Assembly (NCBI GenBank): GCA_030648675.1
Contig: JAUSGV010000182.1
Coordinates: forward strand, 1-7,842
Length of the DNA stretch: 7,842 nucleotides
Origin: Dehalococcoidales bacterium
GTDB lineage: Bacteria; Chloroflexota; Dehalococcoidia; Dehalococcoidales; UBA2162
Direction of reading: 5' to 3'
Part shown: piece after piece, positions 4,640 through 7,842 of the stretch
How positions within the stretch are numbered: the first letter of the stretch is position 1
Layout of the letters: the number at the start of each line of letters is the position of its first letter
The notes under the pieces: model-generated
The model's database searches: none
What the model saw: the letters and a program-made list of their open reading frames with translations, nothing else
What the model was told of the DNA's origin: nothing
Position numbers and translations under genes: made by a program

Positions 4640-4806
4640 CTTTCCCTAGTCCCCAGCCCCCAGTCTCTATTCTCTCTTATCTTTTCTCTTTTATTTTTTG
4701 TCTTTGGTTTTTGGTTTTTTATTTATTGAGTCCCCAGTCTCTAGTCTCCAGTCCCTAGTTTCTTTGCTCTTTTATCTTTGATTTTTTATTTTTGGTCTTT
4801 TTACTT
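4640..4806. repeat. Pyrimidine-rich tract with 7-base period
   Basis: C runs start at 4644, 4651 and 4658, and again C or CT runs start at 4732, 4739, 4746 and 4753, always seven bases apart (units TCCCCAG, TCTCTAG, TCTCCAG, TCCCTAG). The register continues through T-rich units (TTTCTTT, GCTCTTT, TATCTTT, GATTTTT, TATTTTT, GGTCTTT) up to 4800. The promoter of the antitoxin pair follows at once. Confidence 0.75.
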
Positions 4807-4825
4807 ACAAGTTAACTTGGAGACC

Positions 4826-4834
4826 TGCTATAAT
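4826..4834 (+). promoter_or_regulatory. Extended -10 promoter of the tandem antitoxin genes
   Basis: TGCTATAAT is a perfect extended -10 element. The -35 region is weak (TTACAA, 4805-4810, 18-base spacing). Expected transcription start is about 4841, so the ATG at 4844 would have almost no leader. Confidence 0.65.
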
Positions 4835-4843
4835 GTGAATGTA

Positions 4844-5026
4844 ATGGCTACAGGAATTAATAGCAAATACGTTATTGACAACAAGGGCAAAGCCGTTAGC
4901 GTTCTAGTCGACATGAAGTCCTACCGCAAAATGCTCGCGGAGTTAGAAGAACTCGAATCTATTCGAGCTTACGATTCGGCAAAAGCTTCCGGCGAAAAGC
5001 CGATGATAATAGGGGATGGTCTATGA
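4844..5026 (+). CDS. Small Phd/RelB-like antitoxin, first of two
   Basis: The 60-residue protein has the layout of short Phd/RelB-like antitoxins: a strand pair with KYVIDNKGKAVSVLVDMKSY (8-27), then an acidic helix KMLAELEELESIRAYDSAK, then a flexible tail. The pattern DxKG-x-AVxVxxDxxxYxxxLxELE is shared with the next gene, so the two are paralogues. They overlap by ATGA (5023-5026), which suggests translational coupling. I choose ATG 4844 because the frame above it runs through the repeat tract, and the -10 box ends only 9 bases upstream. Function as an antitoxin is inferred from fold-like pattern and context. Confidence 0.75.
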   Translation: MATGINSKYVIDNKGKAVSVLVDMKSYRKMLAELEELESIRAYDSAKASGEKPMIIGDGL

Positions 5027-5217
5027 CCACAGCAAGAAAGGAAAGATTCGTCACCGACTCTAAAGGTAGAAAAAAAGCCGTAATTCTGGACATTAAACAA
5101 TATCGGGAAATTCTAGAGGACCTGGAGGACTTAAGACTCTTGGCCGAAAGAAAGGATGAGCCTTCCAGTTCCCTTGAGGAAGTAGAACGCCGACTGAAGG
5201 CTAATGGCCTTATATAA
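5023..5217 (+). CDS. Small Phd/RelB-like antitoxin, second of two
   Basis: This 64-residue protein repeats the plan of its upstream neighbour: RFVTDSKGRKKAVILDIKQY (8-27), then REILEDLEDLRLLAERK, followed by an acidic tail SSSLEEVERRLKANGLI. The tail is the part that normally wraps the toxin, and it is longer and more regular here than in the first copy. The start overlaps the previous stop, and its 3' end overlaps the toxin ATG by 14 bases. This is a typical arrangement for an antitoxin followed by a RelE/ParE toxin, so this copy is the likelier cognate antitoxin. Confidence 0.82.
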   Translation: MTTARKERFVTDSKGRKKAVILDIKQYREILEDLEDLRLLAERKDEPSSSLEEVERRLKANGLI

Positions 5218-5462
5218 AATCGTCTTAACTCGTTCCGCTGAGAAAGAGCTTAGCGGCCTTCCAAAGCCCTATCTGAGCATTATCTGGCAAAGAATTAAGG
5301 CTTTGGCTGAAGAGCCAAGGAATACGCAGACGAAAAAGCTAAGGGGCCGAAAGTGCTTATCGTTTGCGAGTACGCACATACCGCATCGTTTTTACTATTA
5401 ACGATAACGAAAAGTTGCTAACAGTTATTTCCATTCGGCATAGGAAAGACGTGTATAGGTAG
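5204..5462 (+). pseudogene. RelE/ParE-type toxin gene with a +1 frameshift
   Basis: RelE/ParE toxins share a small fold and act on ribosome-bound mRNA or on gyrase. Frame one gives MALYKIVLTRSAEKELSGLP, then LSIIWQRIKALAEEP and KKLRG (residues 1-48). The expected continuation is in the next frame from 5349: ESAYRLRVRTYRIVF, then TINDNEKLLTVISI, RHRKDVYR and TAG at 5460-5462. Skipping one base within GGGGCC (5343-5348) restores a protein of about 85 residues, the usual length. As written, the first frame ends with 17 unrelated residues at 5401. The C-terminal half with YRLRV and RHRKDVYR holds the conserved and catalytic residues, so the uncorrected product should be inactive. A sequencing error is possible. 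Confidence 0.85.
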
Positions 5463-5478
5463 GTTCCACTACACCGGT

Positions 5479-5748
5479 CCCCCAGTCCCCAATCTCTAGT
5501 CCCCAGTCCCCAGTCCCTAGTCCCTAATCCCTAGTCCCCAGTCTCTTTAGTTTTTTATTTTTGGTTTTTTATCTTTACTTTTTTATTTATTGAGTCCCAA
5601 TCTCTAATCTCCAATCCCCAATCGTTTATTTTTGCTCTTTTATTTTTGATATTTGATTTATTGAGTCCCCAATCCCCAGCCCCTAGCCCCCAACCCCTGG
5701 TCTCGCTTGCCATTCTTATCTTTTCTTTTTTATTTTTGGTCTTTGCTT
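5479..5748. repeat. Long pyrimidine-rich tract with 7-base period
   Basis: This is the longest tract. From 5479 to 5543 C-rich units TCCCCAG, TCCCTAG and TCCCTAA begin every seven bases (C runs at 5487, 5501, 5508, 5515, 5522, 5529 and 5536). T-rich units follow (TATTTTT, GGTTTTT, TATCTTT), then a second C-rich block (5595-5621), T-rich units, a third C-rich block (5664-5698) and more T-rich units to the promoter cassette. The phase shifts by a base or so in places but the period holds. It contains no gene. Confidence 0.8.
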
Positions 5749-5761
5749 TTGTCTTCCCTTC

Positions 5762-5790
5762 TTGTCCCTTCTTTACTATCGCTGTATAAT
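5762..5790 (+). promoter_or_regulatory. Promoter of the BRO-family gene (cassette copy 1)
   Basis: TTGTCC (5762-5767) and TATAAT (5785-5790) are 17 bases apart. The surrounding 44 bases (5749-5792) match 7150-7193 at all but five positions. Predicted transcription starts near 5797, leaving a leader of about 240 bases before the BRO-family gene. Confidence 0.65.
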
Positions 5791-5792
5791 CG

Positions 5793-6039
5793 CGATGAGT
5801 CACGGATGGGAACTTGATGCCTAGGTTGAAAGAAAAAACGGCTCGACAGCACCTATGAGCGCCAAAGTAAAATATGCCACTTCTTATTTTACTTTACCGT
5901 TACAAAGTAAAATTGTTTAGCAGAGCTTTATCACGGAAACCACCGGCTACCAGCAGAATCGCGTTTTTAACTTGAAGAGTATTTGAGGCTGTTTTGATAA
6001 AGAAAGCGAGTTTATTTTGCAGAACATGAGGAGGCTATT
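5793..6039 (+). promoter_or_regulatory. Long leader of the BRO-family gene with a triple AAAGTAAAAT motif
   Basis: AAAGTAAAATA (5864-5874) is an exact inverted repeat of TATTTTACTTT (5885-5895). A third copy, AAAGTAAAAT in direct orientation, lies at 5904-5913. The set could be an operator for a repressor or an RNA hairpin in the leader. A nine-codon frame (ATG 5795 to TAG) sits at the transcript start but is probably chance. The rest of the leader contains no identified gene. The Shine-Dalgarno sequence GAGGAGG (6028-6034) ends 5 bases before the BRO ATG. Confidence 0.45.
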
Positions 6040-7056
6040 ATGACAGGGAATATCGCCATATTTGAAGACCATCAGATACGCCGTCGTTATGATGAAACCA
6101 CAGAGACCTGGTATTTTTCAGTGGTGGATATTATCCAGGTGTTGATACAGCAACCGGATTATCAAGCCGCAAGAAATTATTGGAAAGTCTTAAAAAATAG
6201 ACTAAAGAAAGAAGGCAGTGAGTCGGTTACAAAATGTAACCGACTGAAAATGGAAGCCTCTGATGGCAAAAAATATCTGACCGATGTTGCCAGTGCCGAA
6301 ACACTCTTACGGCTGATCCAATCAGTACCCAGCCCCAAAGCGGAACCGATTAAACTCTGGTTAGCTAAAGTGGGTTACGAGCGTATGCAAGAGATGGCCG
6401 ACCCTGCCCGGTCGCTGGAGCGGGCTAGAGAAACGTGGCGCAAGCACGGACGCAGTGAAAAATGGATTCAGCAACGGATGATGGGACAGGAGACCCGAAA
6501 TAAGCTCACCGATTATTGGAAAACACACGATATAAAAGAGGGTGATGAGTTTGCCATACTCACCAACATCATTCATCAGGAGTGGGCGGGCGTGACAGTA
6601 AAAGAACATAAGAATATAAAAGGTTTGAAGACGCAGAACCTGCGAGACCATATGAGTGAGGCGGAGTTGATCTTTAGCGCCTTGGCGGAGCTTTCCACCC
6701 GTCAGATTGCCGAAAGCGTGGATGCTAAAGGAATGCCTGAAAACAAAGCAGCCGGCAAAAAAGGCGGCGGAATTGCTAAAAAGGCCAGATTGGAACTGGA
6801 AGAAAAAACCGGAAGACGGGTTGTGACACGGGAAAACTATTTGCCTCTTAAAACGGGGGATGCTAAAACTGGCGTAGAACACGAATTTTCCAAAGAGCTT
6901 TTATGGCAAGAATTGCCCACTGACCGACGCAGCAGTTATTTCCGTGAGTTCTGGGATTTAAATGGTAACACTGATAGCCAAAACACAGATGAAGAAATGT
7001 CAAAAGAGAAGCCCTCAATAATTCCAAAAAAGAAGCGGACCAAAGGCACGGTTTGA
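6040..7056 (+). CDS. BRO-family (Bro-N) antirepressor-like protein
   Basis: Bro-N proteins are DNA-binding proteins common in phages, where many act as antirepressors, and in bacterial accessory DNA. The Bro-N domain covers about residues 13-110: RRRYDETTETWYFSVVDIIQ, then ARNYWKVLKNRLKKEGSE (44-61), TKCNRLKM (64-71) and ETLLRLIQSVPSPKAEPIKL (87-106). The next region (about 111-270) is the conserved extension of the chromosomal subfamily, with ERARETWRKHGRSEKWIQQR, FAILTNIIHQEWAG and NLRDHMSEAELIFSALAELS. The last 65 residues are less conserved and end in a lysine-rich tail IIPKKKRTKG. A strong Shine-Dalgarno sequence fixes ATG 6040. No phage structural genes are visible nearby. It stands alone behind its own promoter and long leader. 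The target it regulates is unknown. Confidence 0.88.
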   Translation: MTGNIAIFEDHQIRRRYDETTETWYFSVVDIIQVLIQQPDYQAARNYWKVLKNRLKKEGSESVTKCNRLKMEASDGKKYLTDVASAETLLRLIQSVPSPKAEPIKLWLAKVGYERMQEMADPARSLERARETWRKHGRSEKWIQQRMMGQETRNKLTDYWKTHDIKEGDEFAILTNIIHQEWAGVTVKEHKNIKGLKTQNLRDHMSEAELIFSALAELSTRQIAESVDAKGMPENKAAGKKGGGIAKKARLELEEKTGRRVVTRENYLPLKTGDAKTGVEHEFSKELLWQELPTDRRSSYFREFWDLNGNTDSQNTDEEMSKEKPSIIPKKKRTKGTV

Positions 7057-7079
7057 AGTATTCATGCCCCTCAACGGCC

Positions 7080-7149
7080 TAGCCCCCAGTCCCTAATCCC
7101 CAGCCGCTTTTGTTGTTTATTTTTTATTTTTTATCTTTGGTCTTTTCTC
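7080..7149. repeat. Pyrimidine-rich tract with 7-base period
   Basis: Units AGTCCCT, AATCCCC, AGCCGCT, then TTTATTT, TTTATCT, TTGGTCT and TTTCTCT follow in sevens and run directly into the promoter cassette at 7150. It has the same C-rich to T-rich order as the tract at 5479. Confidence 0.7.
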
Positions 7150-7162
7150 TTGTCTGCTCTTC

Positions 7163-7191
7163 TTGTCCCTTCTTGACTACCGATGTATAAT
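7163..7191 (+). promoter_or_regulatory. Promoter of the RusA-methyltransferase genes (cassette copy 2)
   Basis: TTGTCC (7163-7168) and TATAAT (7186-7191) are 17 bases apart. CCGAT and ATCGG flank the -10 region as inverted repeats (7180-7184 and 7190-7194). Predicted start near 7198 leaves a leader of about 85 bases. Confidence 0.65.
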
Positions 7192-7282
7192 CGGCGTATT
7201 CGAAAGATTCGTTCTGAAGTCCATCTGAAGATGCTATTCGGTAAGCTCAATAATTCCCCAATGCAGCATGATGGAGAAATAT

Positions 7283-7696
7283 ATGGACATCAATGTATTC
7301 ATCCCGGGAGAACCTTACTGCCAGAACAAGACTAGAGGGAATATGCAAGGTGGGCCGATATGGTCTCAAGCTATCCTGGAAGTTACAAGAGACCTCCCAC
7401 GAACTACAAGACCGTGCAAGGTAGAAATCACATTTATACTGCCCTCAAATAAATACCCCACGGATTGTCCTTACGGCCCCGATTTGGACAACCTCCTAAA
7501 GCGACTTTTCGATGCCTTAAATAAGACTGTTTTTGCTGACGTTGCGAGCAAAGACGGGTCGGTTGTTGAAATTACTGCATCCAAAAGGAAAGCATCGGAC
7601 GCTGACCCGCCCGGGGCGTATCTCAATATTCGGGAGATTAAGCATAATCTAGCAGACAATCCGAAAACCAAAAGAGGTCAATTATGCCAAGGCTGA
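7283..7696 (+). CDS. RusA-like Holliday junction resolvase
   Basis: RusA enzymes are dimeric, metal-dependent nucleases that cut four-way DNA junctions; they are common in phages and accessory DNA. The protein opens MDINVFIPGEPYCQNKTR, the usual strand and PxPxxKxR-type entry. The active-site segment GPDLDNLLKRLFDALN (65-80) carries D67 and D69 (as D70 and D72 in E. coli RusA) and K73 (as K76). A further acidic residue follows in FADVASKDGSVVEI, with D91 the likely third metal ligand. The length of 137 residues is close to the family norm of about 120. I prefer ATG 7283 because GGAG at 7273-7276 lies 6 bases upstream. ATG 7268 would add five residues. The gene overlaps the methyltransferase start by 13 bases. 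Confidence 0.85.
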   Translation: MDINVFIPGEPYCQNKTRGNMQGGPIWSQAILEVTRDLPRTTRPCKVEITFILPSNKYPTDCPYGPDLDNLLKRLFDALNKTVFADVASKDGSVVEITASKRKASDADPPGAYLNIREIKHNLADNPKTKRGQLCQG

Positions 7697-7842
7697 CGGA
7701 ACAGGAACAACAGGAAATCATACGCTACCTGGAAGCTGACAAACCGCTGCCAGACAAGTACCGCTTTCTCCTTTTTGGAGACAAAAGGGAAGTGGAACTG
7801 GTCTGGAATGGTAAGACCAGCGAGGTTAGCCAGATAGTCCTG
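7684..7842 (+). CDS. Site-specific DNA methyltransferase, N-terminal fragment
   Basis: Only the first 53 residues are in the window. MPRLTEQEQQEIIRYLEADK, then LPDKYRFLLFGDKREVELVW and NGKTSEVSQIVL, resembles the N-terminal extension I associate with a group of site-specific adenine DNA methyltransferases of the Mod (COG2189) type. It lies ahead of the catalytic DPPY and FxGxG motifs, which would be outside the window. AGAGG at 7673-7677 gives a well-spaced ribosome binding site. The start lies inside the RusA gene, so the two are probably translated together. A restriction enzyme or other defence gene may follow downstream, but that cannot be seen here. The catalytic class is therefore an inference from the leader alone. 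Confidence 0.65.
   Translation, partial: MPRLTEQEQQEIIRYLEADKPLPDKYRFLLFGDKREVELVWNGKTSEVSQIVL

Noticed and set aside
4528..4758. Plus-strand frame rich in Pro, Ser and Leu.
   Set aside because: Its second half is a translation of the 7-base repeat tract; the first half overlaps the hicB-like fragment in another frame.
5479..5700. CRISPR array suggested by regularly spaced short repeats.
   Set aside because: The period is seven bases with no repeat-spacer organisation of 25-40 bases and no cas genes.
5555..5803. Minus-strand frame with repeated GDWGL/DWGLE-like residues.
   Set aside because: The apparent peptide repeats come from translating the heptad repeat; there is no ribosome binding site or conserved domain.
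5901..6028. Minus-strand open frame in the BRO leader with plausible residues (KNAILLVAGGFRDKALL).
   Set aside because: It has no start codon, only about 40 codons and no family I recognise; its stop falls inside the AAAGTAAAAT repeat. It may be a remnant, but I cannot support it as a gene.
6361..6882. 173-codon minus-strand frame.
   Set aside because: It is antisense to the well-supported BRO-family gene and shows no recognisable domain.

Overview
The window reads as a bacterial chromosome fragment of moderate GC. It most resembles Chloroflexota, perhaps a Dehalococcoidia relative. That placement is an inference from the fabG-nusB-acpP order, an acyl carrier protein with a short extra loop, a stand-alone Smr gene and abundant short intergenic repeats. 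No marker gene here settles it.

Left part (1-2550) is core genome. It holds the 3' part of fabG, a strong extended -10 promoter, nusB and acpP. A small Smr-domain gene lies on the opposite strand, its stop codon one base from that of acpP. Then come a two-helix membrane protein of unknown role and a complete tRNA-His(GTG) with its own promoter.

Middle part (2550-5480) is accessory. It opens with about 650 bases of palindromic dispersed repeats. Next is an apparently intact toxin-antitoxin pair: an excisionase-like HTH protein with a MazF/PemK-like toxin. A gene graveyard follows: a minus-strand hicB remnant, an NYN-nuclease gene without its first half and with a frameshift, and a decayed hicA-hicB pair. 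Last come two tandem paralogous antitoxins with a RelE/ParE-type toxin broken by a single-base frameshift.

Right part (5480-7842) holds a BRO-family antirepressor-like gene behind a long leader. After it, a RusA-like Holliday junction resolvase gene overlaps the start of a site-specific DNA methyltransferase that runs off the window. These two look like the front of a DNA-modification or defence operon.

The most unusual feature is shared by most of the non-coding DNA. Five intergenic tracts keep a 7-base period over 70 to 290 bases while the base composition drifts between AT-rich, T-rich and CCCCAGT-like units. Four of them are pyrimidine-rich on the + strand and lead directly into a recognisable promoter of the next + strand gene. 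Two of those promoters are near-identical 44-base cassettes. The minus strand of the C-rich parts carries regularly spaced G runs able to form G-quadruplexes.
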